Source: UBA4416 sp048498515
Lineage (GTDB): Bacteria; Bacteroidota; Bacteroidia; B-17B0; Aurantibacillaceae
Reading direction: 5' to 3'
DNA length: 64,000 nucleotides
Assembly (NCBI GenBank): GCA_048498515.1
Contig: JBEHXV010000009.1
Span: 1-64,000 of the forward strand
This document shows positions 51,093 through 58,992 of this stretch, piece by piece (within the stretch, counting starts at the first letter, position 1; every line of letters starts with the position of its first letter). A program made the position numbers and the translations under genes. The notes below the pieces were generated by a model, which did not search any database, was not told the origin of the DNA, and was given only the letters and a program-made list of their open reading frames with translations.

Positions 51093-53555
51093 TTAAAAAT
51101 CAACCTTTACGTAAAATAAAGGCAAAAATCCAAGCTGGTAATTTTTAATTAAAGGATCGGCATTGATGTTTGCCGGATCAGGTGCATAGCTCAGGGCCAG
51201 TACATTCTTGGCGTTCATAATATTTACCAGGTCGAGCGCAATTTCATAGGCCGCTTTTTTTCCATTTATCTTGTACGCAATTCTCAAATCCAGGCGGTTA
51301 TACGGATCGAACTGAAGCGTATTTACTTTATTATTATCGGCCACCACATCCATCACCGCATTGCTGGCAGCTACATCAACCGGCGAATAACGTTTGCCAC
51401 CACCATACGTAAATTTGCCCGACACGTTGATGGCGTTCTTCTTTGATCTGCCTACCTCATACTCCACGCCTCCCAGCAAATTCATCATATACTGCCCGTT
51501 AAAATCGGTATCAAAGGTTTTGCCGTTGCTGGCCGTGAACTTGCTCTCAAACAAACTGGCCGAATACAACACAAAAAAATGCTTATGAAATAATTTTTCC
51601 AGTGTCAGCTCCAATCCATAATTATAGCCGGTACCTTTATTTTCCATGGTATAAATGGGGAAGAAACGATTAAAGCTGGCCCCCCTGTTCAATAATGAAA
51701 CACCCGACGGAACCGCGTATACCGGAACATTCCAAAGGTACTGATAATACGCCTCGAGTTTGGTCCTGAAAAATTTGGATACCTGGAAATCATAGCCTAA
51801 AACAGCATGTTGGCTTTTGGTAAAACCAAGGTCCATGTTGTCTTTTATTTTTCCCGGGTTGCTGTACACTTTTCCATCGCGCACCAGGCTATCGGTTACA
51901 GCAAAATAAATGTACGTTGCCTGCATTTGGCTGTGCATCCCATAAGCCAGGCTCAGCGACTGGTTTGGTTTGAACTGGAAACGCACACTTGCCCTTGGTT
52001 CTACCGCGTAGCTGTTGTTCAGGGTTAAGTACTGTGCAAACACACCAAGATTAGTACTCCATTTTTCGTTGAACTTATGCACGTAGGCAATATAAGGCTG
52101 CAACAAATAAAAATCGGTTTGCGAATTGATGCGGGTTTTGTAGGAACGGTCGTTAATAGCCTGCGCAAGCGTATCGTAACGCGAAACAATTTTAACCTGG
52201 TCGTAAAAGTTAACATGAAAGGCGTTGGCAAAAAATCCGGCTTTGAAACTATTTTTCGGATTTATTTTATGCTTAATGTACCAGGCCAGCGTGGTTTTGC
52301 CTTCATAAAAATCGTAACCTAAAATTTGAGGTAAGGTATCGTTTGGTTTAAAATCTTTATCTCTTAGTACTAAATAATGATCCACGTTTAAGCCCTGCCC
52401 ACTATAGGCTACCGAAGTTTTCATCAGGGTGCGCGGGTTAAAGGAATAGCTATGATTAAAAATAGCTACGCCCATGTTGGAGGCAAAGTACTGGTCACGG
52501 TTCAAATCGCCGTACAATTCTTTTGGTCGTTCGGTTTGGGTGCTTAAAATAATTTTAATGGTACTGGCGCCACCTATGCCGCTAAAGGAAAAAACACCCG
52601 CGTTCTTGGTAGGAAAATTAAAACGGAATGCCCCGTCCTGGTATTGCGGTACCGCGCTGGTTCCCAGCTTAATGTTTAAACCTGACAAGAGTTTTAAAGT
52701 AGAGTACCTGTAATTAAGAAAATAACTGCTTCCTTTTTCTTTATTAATAGGCCCTTCCAGCGAAAGCTCGGTTCCCAGGATCCCAAACTGAAAGGTGCGT
52801 TCGTGCTTTTGGTTATTCCCGTTGCGCATCTTCAGGTCAAATACACCACCCAGGGCGTTACCATAATTGGCCGGAAAAGCGCCGGTATAAAATTCGGAGT
52901 TCGCTAAATATTTATTGTTGATGATGGCGGTTGGCCCGCCTGCCGAACCCGCCACAGCAAAATGGTTGGGATTTGGAATATCAATCTCTTCCAGGCGCCA
53001 CAATAAGCCTGCGGGCGAATTGCCACGTACCACAATATCGTTACGGCTGTCGTTGGTTCCCTGCACACCCGCAAAGTTGGAGGCCATACGCGCCGGGTCC
53101 TGCCTTGAACCGGGATAACGCTCTGTTTCCTCGATGCTGAATGTTTTCACATTCACTGCCTGCATGTCGGTTACCAGGTCGCTTTTATCATCGGCACTTA
53201 CCACCACCTCATCTACCTGCACCAACGATTCCTCCAACTCCACATTCAAAAACACTTCTTTACCCGATGTCACCACAATATCTGTTAAGGGAGTTGTGTT
53301 ATAGCCAAACAAACTTACCACAAAGGAACGACGCCCCACCGGAACACCTTCCATTTTAAAATTGCCACTGCCATCGGTAGTCGCCACATGGGTTTTAGCC
53401 GAATCGTTCTTTAAGCGCACAATAACTCCGGGCAGCCCAACAGAGCTTACCTTATCAGTTACCTGCCCTCTTACAGTCTGTGTATACAGCGTTTGTGAAA
53501 AAGAGCTTACTGACAGGAATAGGAAAAATAAAAAAAGTAAAGCGTTTTTTATCAT
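51093..53555 (-). CDS. TonB-dependent outer-membrane receptor with CarboxypepD_reg-like extension
   Basis: An 820-residue outer-membrane receptor. Signal peptide ends SFSQ. Residues about 30-110 are a carboxypeptidase-regulatory-like domain (VRGQVTDKVSSVGLPGVIVRL), then a plug domain (VNVKTFSIEETERYPGSRQDPARM, VVRGNSPAGLLWRLEEIDIPN), then a beta-barrel ending in FLPLFYVKVDF with terminal aromatic Phe. It lacks the SusC signature and has no SusD partner beside it, so it is not a polysaccharide-utilisation pair; the substrate is unknown. Monocistronic, convergent with the small lipoproteins. Confidence 0.92.
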   Translation of the reverse strand: MIKNALLFLFFLFLSVSSFSQTLYTQTVRGQVTDKVSSVGLPGVIVRLKNDSAKTHVATTDGSGNFKMEGVPVGRRSFVVSLFGYNTTPLTDIVVTSGKEVFLNVELEESLVQVDEVVVSADDKSDLVTDMQAVNVKTFSIEETERYPGSRQDPARMASNFAGVQGTNDSRNDIVVRGNSPAGLLWRLEEIDIPNPNHFAVAGSAGGPTAIINNKYLANSEFYTGAFPANYGNALGGVFDLKMRNGNNQKHERTFQFGILGTELSLEGPINKEKGSSYFLNYRYSTLKLLSGLNIKLGTSAVPQYQDGAFRFNFPTKNAGVFSFSGIGGASTIKIILSTQTERPKELYGDLNRDQYFASNMGVAIFNHSYSFNPRTLMKTSVAYSGQGLNVDHYLVLRDKDFKPNDTLPQILGYDFYEGKTTLAWYIKHKINPKNSFKAGFFANAFHVNFYDQVKIVSRYDTLAQAINDRSYKTRINSQTDFYLLQPYIAYVHKFNEKWSTNLGVFAQYLTLNNSYAVEPRASVRFQFKPNQSLSLAYGMHSQMQATYIYFAVTDSLVRDGKVYSNPGKIKDNMDLGFTKSQHAVLGYDFQVSKFFRTKLEAYYQYLWNVPVYAVPSGVSLLNRGASFNRFFPIYTMENKGTGYNYGLELTLEKLFHKHFFVLYSASLFESKFTASNGKTFDTDFNGQYMMNLLGGVEYEVGRSKKNAINVSGKFTYGGGKRYSPVDVAASNAVMDVVADNNKVNTLQFDPYNRLDLRIAYKINGKKAAYEIALDLVNIMNAKNVLALSYAPDPANINADPLIKNYQLGFLPLFYVKVDF

Positions 53556-53615
53556 CTTTTAAAAATACATAAAAAATAAGATGATAGTATAATGTAAGAA
53601 TAAAATGTGGGTTTC

Positions 53616-53696
53616 GTTATTGCGGGCGCAGCGAACAATCTTAAACGTCGTATAAACTGTGTTTGAGATTGCTTCGTCATTCTTCCCCGCAATGAC
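53616..53696. repeat. 81-bp imperfect palindromic repeat
   Basis: GTTATTGCGGGCGCAGCGAA and its counterpart TTCGTCATTCTTCCCCGCAA, plus AATCTTAAAC/GTTTGAGATT, fold into an imperfect stem. A third palindrome family in this window, between the TonB receptor start and the GrpB-family gene. Confidence 0.65.
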
Positions 53697-53714
53697 CTAT
53701 CCCTGTTAGGAAAA

Positions 53715-54311
53715 TTAACAAGACCGTCGTTGCCCGTACCAGGCCAGCGCTTTTTTCTCAGCGTCTTTTATAAAATCGTCTTTCGCCTTATTATACTCCC
53801 TGTTATCGAGCCAGAACAATTTACCAAGCGCTAATTTAAACGCCTCGTATTGCTCCCGGATACTGACATTGCTTTTCAGATAATCTCGAAAAGCAATGTG
53901 GCGGAGCCAATTGTTTGATTCGTATTCGAGCACATATACATGAGCCAGTTTATAGGGATCAATATCATCCGGGATATCCTGGTTGTGTTTATACACCTTG
54001 GGAATGCTAAAATTGCAGGGCCTGGATTTGAGCTTGACAAAAAAGCTGCGGTAAGGCGTTTGTGCGTCATACTTTTGGTAGTGCACATAATCGTGCCTGC
54101 TTAGTGAGTGCGGCACCTTATCCAGGTTCCCGGGCTCGCGTACGCCCACCAAAATATCAATGACGGGCTTTGAGGCCAGGCCAGGTACCGCTGTGCTCCC
54201 AATGTGCTCGACAATGGGTTTAACATCAATTAATAAAGCTTCTAATTCAATTTGGAGGCATTTGAATAAGGTACTCCATTCCGGGTTGTACTTTTCTACT
54301 TCTACTCTCAT
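53715..54311 (-). CDS. GrpB/UPF0157 family nucleotidyltransferase-fold protein
   Basis: A 198-residue protein of the GrpB (UPF0157) family, which has a nucleotidyltransferase fold. Signature VEKYNPEWSTLF at the start and VEHIGSTAVPGLASKPVIDILVGV (the GSTAVPG...KPIIDI block, residues about 36-60) with the acidic residues expected at the active site. Substrate unknown; the family is sometimes found fused to dephospho-CoA kinase. 28 bases separate it from the downstream-most base of the next gene upstream (54340), so co-transcription is likely. Confidence 0.93.
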   Translation of the reverse strand: MRVEVEKYNPEWSTLFKCLQIELEALLIDVKPIVEHIGSTAVPGLASKPVIDILVGVREPGNLDKVPHSLSRHDYVHYQKYDAQTPYRSFFVKLKSRPCNFSIPKVYKHNQDIPDDIDPYKLAHVYVLEYESNNWLRHIAFRDYLKSNVSIREQYEAFKLALGKLFWLDNREYNKAKDDFIKDAEKKALAWYGQRRSC

Positions 54312-54339
54312 GATCCATAGTTTTAAGTTATTATTATAC

Positions 54340-55125
54340 TTATTGAACTAAGACCGAATCGCTGTATACTTTGTAAAATTTGTCGTTTTTCCAATACACG
54401 GTTTTAAGCAGTGTATCGCTGAATTGTTTTTCAATCGTATTGAACGTATTCGGTTGATATTCTTTTAATGTTCCTTTTTCAAAATAAAATATATTACCAT
54501 TTACGATGTTAAATTCTTTTAAGTTTTTTAAAGGGAGAGTTTTATTAAAAGTACCGTATATATCGAAAATTAAAATTCCTTCGTTGGGGCAGTTAAGGTA
54601 TAGGTAACTATTGTGTTCTTTCATTGACACCGGTTTTATATCCACGCCAAGGATTTGTTTAAGGTTCCCGGTTTTTAGCAGCGGCTTGAGCTCGGAATTA
54701 AAACGGGTGAGCTCATTATTTTGTTTGTCATACAACCAAAAGCTGTTGTTGGCCGATGAGCATACAAGGCTTGTTTGCTCATGGCCCAGCGATTCGAGCG
54801 AGATCATATCGCTGGAAGCGCTCAGTTGATTGTCGAGAAAAAGCAGTTGTTGAAAATCTTTAAAGTATACCAGGATCTTTAAAGGGTTGGTGGCATCCAC
54901 CGACTCGATGTTACCATAACGCTTGGTGCTGTATTTTTTTTGGGAAACGCCATAAGCGTTGTATTTGGTGATCTCATCATTATTCACCACATAAATGTTT
55001 CCAAACCCGTCGGTTTCTATAAAACAATCCTTATCCGGAAACTTAACCCTGATATCGTCGGTGGCCACATTCATATAAGAACAGAGCATAAAACTACATG
55101 CCAGTATCAGGAGTGTGCGTTTCAT
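54340..55125 (-). CDS. Exported beta-propeller-like protein of unknown function
   Basis: A 261-residue protein with an N-terminal signal (MKRTLLILACSFMLCSYMNV) and repeated strand patterns such as DGFGNIYVVNNDEITKYNAYG, FWLYDKQNNELTRFNSEL and NEGILIFDIYGTFNKTL, typical of a small propeller in the periplasm. No catalytic residues are evident. It is similar in style to genes that Bacteroidota keep in single copy with housekeeping neighbours, but I cannot give a name. Probably in an operon with the GrpB-family gene. Confidence 0.75.
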   Translation of the reverse strand: MKRTLLILACSFMLCSYMNVATDDIRVKFPDKDCFIETDGFGNIYVVNNDEITKYNAYGVSQKKYSTKRYGNIESVDATNPLKILVYFKDFQQLLFLDNQLSASSDMISLESLGHEQTSLVCSSANNSFWLYDKQNNELTRFNSELKPLLKTGNLKQILGVDIKPVSMKEHNSYLYLNCPNEGILIFDIYGTFNKTLPLKNLKEFNIVNGNIFYFEKGTLKEYQPNTFNTIEKQFSDTLLKTVYWKNDKFYKVYSDSVLVQ

Positions 55126-55235
55126 AAATGGTTGGGTTTAGCCTTTTACTAAGTTACAAAAATTACGCTTCATATAAAATAGCAATAGCCTCCAAAATGG
55201 AGGCTATTATGATAAGGCTGAGTTAATTTTTGTTA

Positions 55236-56159
55236 TTAAACCAAAGAAATATCAAACTGCACCAGGTCAACAAATTCCTGCACGCGATCTTCCACATCTT
55301 TTTGCGATAAGCCAATGAGGCGTTCTGTACCAAATTTTTCTACGGTAAAGCTTGCCATGGCCGAACCAAAAATAATGGCGCGCTTCATGTTTTCGAAACT
55401 AATATCCTTTGTTTTGGCAAGGTAACCAATAAAGCCACCGGCAAAGCTATCGCCGGCGCCGGTTGGGTCAAACACATCTTCCAAGGGCAGGGCTGGCGCA
55501 AAGAACACTTCTTCTTTATTAAATAATAAAGCACCATGCTCCCCTTTTTTAATCACCAATAATTTTGGGCCCATGGTCAATATTTTTTGAGCGGCTTTTA
55601 CCAGCGAGTACTCACCCGATAACTGGCGTGCTTCCGAATCGTTGATGGTTAATACATCAATGTTTTTCAAGGTATCCTGCAATTCCGCCATGGCAATGTC
55701 CATCCAGAAATTCATGGTATCCAGTACAATTAATTTAGGACGGTTTGGCAATTGGGCCAACACTTTTTGCTGAACCGCAGGCATCAGGTTCCCTAACATT
55801 AAAAAATCGCAGTTTTTATACGAATCAGGAACAATCGGATCGAAATCGCCCAACACATTCAGCTGTGTATCCAGGGTATCGCGCGAGTTCATATCGTTAT
55901 GGTAACGGCCGCTCCAGAAGAACGATTTTTCGCCTTGTTTGATCTGCAAGCCTTCGAGGTTAACTCCCTGGCTTTTAAGCGTATTCATGAAATCCTGAGG
56001 GAAATCATCGCCTACTACCGACACCAGGTTAATATTGTTTGTAAAATAAGAAGATGCCAAAGCAATATAACTGGCGGCTCCACCAACAATTTTATCGGTT
56101 TTCCCGAAAGGCGTTTCTATAGCATCAAAGGCTACAGTACCTACAACTAAAAGGCTCAT
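55236..56159 (-). CDS. PfkB family sugar/nucleoside kinase
   Basis: A 307-residue ribokinase-like kinase. N-terminal GGAASYIALASSYF with the PfkB signature 1 region, and C-terminal signature 2 DPTGAGDSFAGGFIGYL, in which the Asp of GAGD is the catalytic base and Gly-Ala-Gly forms the anion hole. The substrate pocket is not diagnostic; adenosine kinase-like or ribokinase-like are both possible. Preceded by an exact -7 box. Confidence 0.92.
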   Translation of the reverse strand: MSLLVVGTVAFDAIETPFGKTDKIVGGAASYIALASSYFTNNINLVSVVGDDFPQDFMNTLKSQGVNLEGLQIKQGEKSFFWSGRYHNDMNSRDTLDTQLNVLGDFDPIVPDSYKNCDFLMLGNLMPAVQQKVLAQLPNRPKLIVLDTMNFWMDIAMAELQDTLKNIDVLTINDSEARQLSGEYSLVKAAQKILTMGPKLLVIKKGEHGALLFNKEEVFFAPALPLEDVFDPTGAGDSFAGGFIGYLAKTKDISFENMKRAIIFGSAMASFTVEKFGTERLIGLSQKDVEDRVQEFVDLVQFDISLV

Positions 56160-56182
56160 ATGAAAAGATTAAATTTTTTTGG

Positions 56183-56190
56183 CAAATATA
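56183..56190 (-). promoter_or_regulatory. -7 promoter box of PfkB kinase gene
   Basis: TATATTTG on the minus strand, exact TAnnTTTG, 23 bases before the ATG at 56159. Confidence 0.55.
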
Positions 56191-56294
56191 TTGTTTATTT
56201 ACAAAATAGATATTAAATTTGCCCTCCTTTCTGAGGAAAAGCAGTTCTTTTAACGATTATAATAACCAACATATTCCTCTTTATGAGGAAAGAT

Positions 56295-56368
56295 TCCCTT
56301 TTAGCTCAGCTGGTTAGAGCACATGACTGTTAATCATGGGGTCCCTGGTTCGAGCCCAGGAAAGGGAG
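56295..56368 (+). tRNA. tRNA-Asn (GTT)
   Basis: Cloverleaf: acceptor TCCCTTT/AAAGGGA, D arm GCTC...GAGC, anticodon stem CATGA/TCATG with loop CTGTTAA (anticodon GTT), T arm CCTGG/CCAGG with loop TTCGAGC, discriminator G. The 3' CCA is not encoded. A queuosine-type GUN anticodon, so a substrate of the Tgt encoded at 2.8 kb. Confidence 0.97.
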
Positions 56369-56371
56369 CAG

Positions 56372-56400
56372 AAAGCCTTAGTGAAAACTAAGGCTTTTTT
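56372..56400 (+). terminator. Terminator of tRNA-Asn
   Basis: AAAGCCTTAG/CTAAGGCTTT, 6-base loop, then T-run. Confidence 0.9.
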
Positions 56401-56657
56401 GTTTTATGTATTTTTAGTTCTCGGCTCTCACGACGCGTCGTGACGAACTGACAATACTCCACTATAGAACTTAAAAGCCAAGTAGATGCAGCACTCGGGC
56501 CTGCCAAAACGTGAAGCCGGTGAGCTGTGAAATAGCGAAGCGTATTCTGAAATCCCTTTAAAAATTGAAAGGGCTGGAAGGGATCGTTTTGGCTTGATTT
56601 TTTTGTTTACTTTTTTCATCAAGGAAAAAAGTAAGAGAAAAGTATTCCAAAAACTCT
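56401..56657. repeat. Repeat-derived intergenic region
   Basis: No real gene. It holds a perfect 16-base palindrome TCACGACGCGTCGTGA (56428-56443) inside wider AGTTC/GAACT arms, short AGCGAAGCGTAT and AAATCCCTTT/GGAAGGGAT remnants related to the other palindromic repeats, and a T-rich stretch (TTTTTTGTTTACTTTTTTCA, then AAGGAAAAAAGTAA) that recurs in Bacteroidota genomes and gives rise to spurious Lys/Phe-rich reading frames. Confidence 0.5.
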
Positions 56658-56665
56658 TACTTTTG
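56658..56665 (+). promoter_or_regulatory. -7 promoter box of M23/L,D-transpeptidase gene
   Basis: TACTTTTG, exact TAnnTTTG, 32 bases before the ATG at 56698. Confidence 0.55.
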
Positions 56666-56697
56666 TAACATTCCCCATCCACCTTATCTTATTAGTT

Positions 56698-57921
56698 ATG
56701 AGATCGTGTTTCATTGCCTGTGTGTTGTTTGCAATGCTATATGCAATAGCCTGCTCCGATAGCAAAGCCGAAAATCAAAAAGAGAGAATTAAGACAACAG
56801 CCGCTAAGGATGAACCAAAAAAGAACGCGCTAACCGATCTTTTCGATCCCTTGCTGGCTGATGGATTTTCATGGCCCTTCGGTAATGGCAATGGTGATGG
56901 CAAATACATCGGGGTAAGCGATCATAAAAGTTACGAAGGTTGGTACATTGCCACCAAAACGGGAGAGAAATACCAGCTCGGCATTCATACCGGTGAAGAC
57001 TGGAACGGCAAAGGAGGCGGTGATACCGATTTTGGTCAACCGGTATTTGCAACGTCAAAGGGCCTGGTGCTGGCTGCGCAGGATTATGGCGCACCCTGGG
57101 GAAATGTGGTTTATATGGAGCACCATTTTATAGAGAATGCTAAACTGGTTACGGTCTACTCGTTGTACGCGCATTTGAACGAACTCTTTGTAAAAAAAGG
57201 CGATGTGATAGAAAAACGTAAAAAAATAGGGACTATCGGCACCGGCCATCATTCATTTCCGGCGCATTTGCATTTCGAGATAAGAAAAGAAAGCATGCGG
57301 GATTTTGAGGTGACCTATTGGCCAAGTTCCAATAACAAAGATGCAGCCTGGGTTTTGGAAAATTATAACGAGCCATCAGTATTCATTGCTAGTCACCGCA
57401 ACACAAGCTTGCCTGCCGGTTACGACACCTTGCTGGTAGCTGAAAAAAGCCGATACAAAATGCATGTGTTTGCCAAAGGAAAAGAAATCAAGCAATTTGA
57501 TATTGCCTTGAGCCAAAATCCTGTCGGACACAAGGAAGTGGAAGGCGATAATAAATTGCCCGAAGGCGAATATTATATTACTGAAAAGAACAAAGGTCCA
57601 TTTTATGGGGCTTACAAAGCCTACTTTGGTCCTGCCTGGATGCGCATCAGTTATCCCAACAGCTACGATGCCGAAGCCGGTTACAAAAAAGGAATTATCA
57701 GCAAAGAAAAACGCGACGTCATTATAAAGCTCAATAAAAAAGGTATGCAGCCACCCAAGAACACGGGCCTTGGCGGAGGCATCGGCATTCACGGTTGGGC
57801 GGGCGACTGGCCAGCCAATAACCGGCACCTCACCTGGGGCTGCATCAGCTTTAAAAACAAGGAACTTGAGCGCTTTTACGACCTGGTGCCGGTAAACACA
57901 AAAATTTTCATTTTGCCCTAG
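56698..57921 (+). CDS. Lipoprotein fusing M23 endopeptidase and L,D-transpeptidase domains
   Basis: A 407-residue lipoprotein (lipobox near residue 19, LYAIAC) with two cell-wall enzymes. Residues about 90-200 are an M23/LytM zinc endopeptidase with His97 and Asp101 (HTGED), and His190/His192 (AHLHFEI). Residues about 245-407 are a YkuD-type L,D-transpeptidase with the active-site pair His365 (GIHGW) and Cys382 (HLTWGCISF). The first would cut peptide cross-links, the second would make 3-3 links or attach proteins to stem peptides. Both active sites look intact. Such a cutter-plus-linker in one outer-membrane-anchored chain is unusual. Single gene with promoter, followed by tRNA-Arg. Confidence 0.9.
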   Translation: MRSCFIACVLFAMLYAIACSDSKAENQKERIKTTAAKDEPKKNALTDLFDPLLADGFSWPFGNGNGDGKYIGVSDHKSYEGWYIATKTGEKYQLGIHTGEDWNGKGGGDTDFGQPVFATSKGLVLAAQDYGAPWGNVVYMEHHFIENAKLVTVYSLYAHLNELFVKKGDVIEKRKKIGTIGTGHHSFPAHLHFEIRKESMRDFEVTYWPSSNNKDAAWVLENYNEPSVFIASHRNTSLPAGYDTLLVAEKSRYKMHVFAKGKEIKQFDIALSQNPVGHKEVEGDNKLPEGEYYITEKNKGPFYGAYKAYFGPAWMRISYPNSYDAEAGYKKGIISKEKRDVIIKLNKKGMQPPKNTGLGGGIGIHGWAGDWPANNRHLTWGCISFKNKELERFYDLVPVNTKIFILP

Positions 57922-57975
57922 TCTTTACAGGATTTTTTTGGATATTTGCAGCCTATCATCTTTCAATAGATGACT

Positions 57976-58047
57976 GGCACCGTAGTTCAATGGATAGAAT
58001 AAGCGTTTCCTAAACGTTTGATGTAGGTTCGATTCCTACCGGAGCTA
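57976..58047 (+). tRNA. tRNA-Arg (CCT)
   Basis: Anticodon loop TTCCTAA (anticodon CCT at 58009-58011) on stem AGCGT/ACGTT, T arm GTAGG/CCTAC with loop TTCGATT, discriminator A. Acceptor GGCACCG/CGGAGCT contains a G-T pair at 1-72 and an A-A mismatch at 4-69; the other pairs are good. CCA not encoded. Confidence 0.92.
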
Positions 58048-58049
58048 CT

Positions 58050-58084
58050 AAAGCGGGGATGCCTACATGGCTCCTCGCTTTTTT
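58050..58084 (+). terminator. Terminator of tRNA-Arg
   Basis: AAAGCGGGGA pairs with TCCTCGCTTT (one G-T), 12-base loop, T-run. Confidence 0.85.
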
Positions 58085-58111
58085 GTTTCCGTCATTTTGA
58101 ATATATTTAGA

Positions 58112-58135
58112 AAAAGGGCGGTAAACCGCCCTTTT
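58112..58135. terminator. GGGCGGTAAACCGCCC hairpin, copy 1
   Basis: Ten-base-pair perfect stem AAAAGGGCGG/CCGCCCTTTT with loop TAAA, flanked by A and T runs. An identical hairpin lies at 61708-61733. Confidence 0.75.
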
Positions 58136-58226
58136 ATATAGATAAGAGAAAGAATAACGTTGTTTTTCAATACACCATACTGCACAAAATTCTCCCTGGC
58201 ACGTATCAAAAAATCATCAAATCAAT

Positions 58227-58234
58227 TACTTTTG
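58227..58234 (+). promoter_or_regulatory. -7 promoter box abutting the 76-aa gene
   Basis: TACTTTTG, exact TAnnTTTG, 4 bases before the GTG start at 58239. Confidence 0.45.
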
Positions 58235-58238
58235 AAAT

Positions 58239-58469
58239 GTGGAACAGGAAATTACTACAGAGATCTTAGAAGCCTACGGCTTTAAAAAAGAAGAAGCAAA
58301 ATCAAAAGACCGCCTACAGGTATTTACAAAGAATAAAATTGATATTGTACTATCCGATGATGGCTCGGTTTATTACTCGAACATGGGCTTTGATTACCTG
58401 CTTAAAACAGAAGCAGACCTCCAAAAACTTTATAAAGAACTTCGCCGGGAAAACCTTACAAAAGATTAG
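58239..58469 (+). CDS. Small hypothetical protein (76 aa)
   Basis: A 76-residue acidic/basic soluble protein, MEQEITTEILEAYGFKKEE..., with a central beta hairpin (IDIVLSDDGSVYYSNMGFDY) and a C-terminal helix (EADLQKLYKELR). The pattern suggests a small alpha-beta-beta-alpha domain like those found in phage or accessory proteins. Start GTG, just after a promoter box. Its stop overlaps the convergent gene by 4 bases. No function known. Confidence 0.6.
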   Translation: MEQEITTEILEAYGFKKEEAKSKDRLQVFTKNKIDIVLSDDGSVYYSNMGFDYLLKTEADLQKLYKELRRENLTKD

Positions 58470-58939
58470 CTAAAGAGTTGAGCGCATTTGTATTTGGCAA
58501 AAAGTTCATCCAATCGTTGCAGAGAGGCCGGTGAAAATTTTTGTTCATCTTCAAAATAGCTTCTGCCCTTCTGCATAATGCTAAAAAGGGTGTAGCAGCG
58601 CAGGCGGAACAACCTGTTGCGCAGCCTCGGCGGCAGGGCCATAACCAGGCGTGGATCGTTAAACGCTTCGCGGTGCTTTATTGGAATTCCTACGCTAAAG
58701 CTTTCCTGCTCAATGATTTTACAAAGCAATGTGGCTTTTTGGCAGGTAATTTCAATAAGCAGTTTGCAACTGTGCTGCGATATATAAAGCGGTGCGCCGT
58801 AGTGTTTATAAATAAATGGCCTGTAATTGTTGGTGAGAGCCGCTTGCTCAAGCGGGCTAAGAATGTGTTTTAAAATTTCCTGCGACTTCTTTAAAGTTGC
58901 CAGGGCAGCATTACTTCGTTGAACTAATTTGTTTTTCAT
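58466..58939 (-). CDS. Hypothetical helical protein downstream of HEPN-nucleotidyltransferase
   Basis: A 157-residue basic, mostly helical protein. The ATG at 58937-58939 (MKNKLVQRSNAALATLKKS) fits better than the upstream alternative because 11 preceding residues look non-coding. Contains several Cys, and SPLEQAALTNNYRPFIYKHYG and LPPRLRNRLFRLRCY stretches. I do not recognise a family. It begins 53 bases after the HEPN-nucleotidyltransferase gene on the same strand, so the two may act together. Confidence 0.55.
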   Translation of the reverse strand: MKNKLVQRSNAALATLKKSQEILKHILSPLEQAALTNNYRPFIYKHYGAPLYISQHSCKLLIEITCQKATLLCKIIEQESFSVGIPIKHREAFNDPRLVMALPPRLRNRLFRLRCYTLFSIMQKGRSYFEDEQKFSPASLQRLDELFAKYKCAQLFS

Positions 58940-58992
58940 TGTAGTTGATTTTTGAATTAACAATTCGCCCAATCAACCGGCTTAATGAAAAA

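Noticed and set aside
51093..53555. SusC-type starch utilisation receptor
   Set aside because: No SusD gene lies beside it and the SusC-specific signature after the plug was not seen; plain TonB-dependent receptor is the safer call.
56428..56682. 84-aa minus-strand open frame between tRNA-Asn and the M23/L,D-transpeptidase gene
   Set aside because: Lies in repeat-derived sequence with palindromes, shows no domain and overlaps the promoter of the next gene; it looks like a spurious frame.
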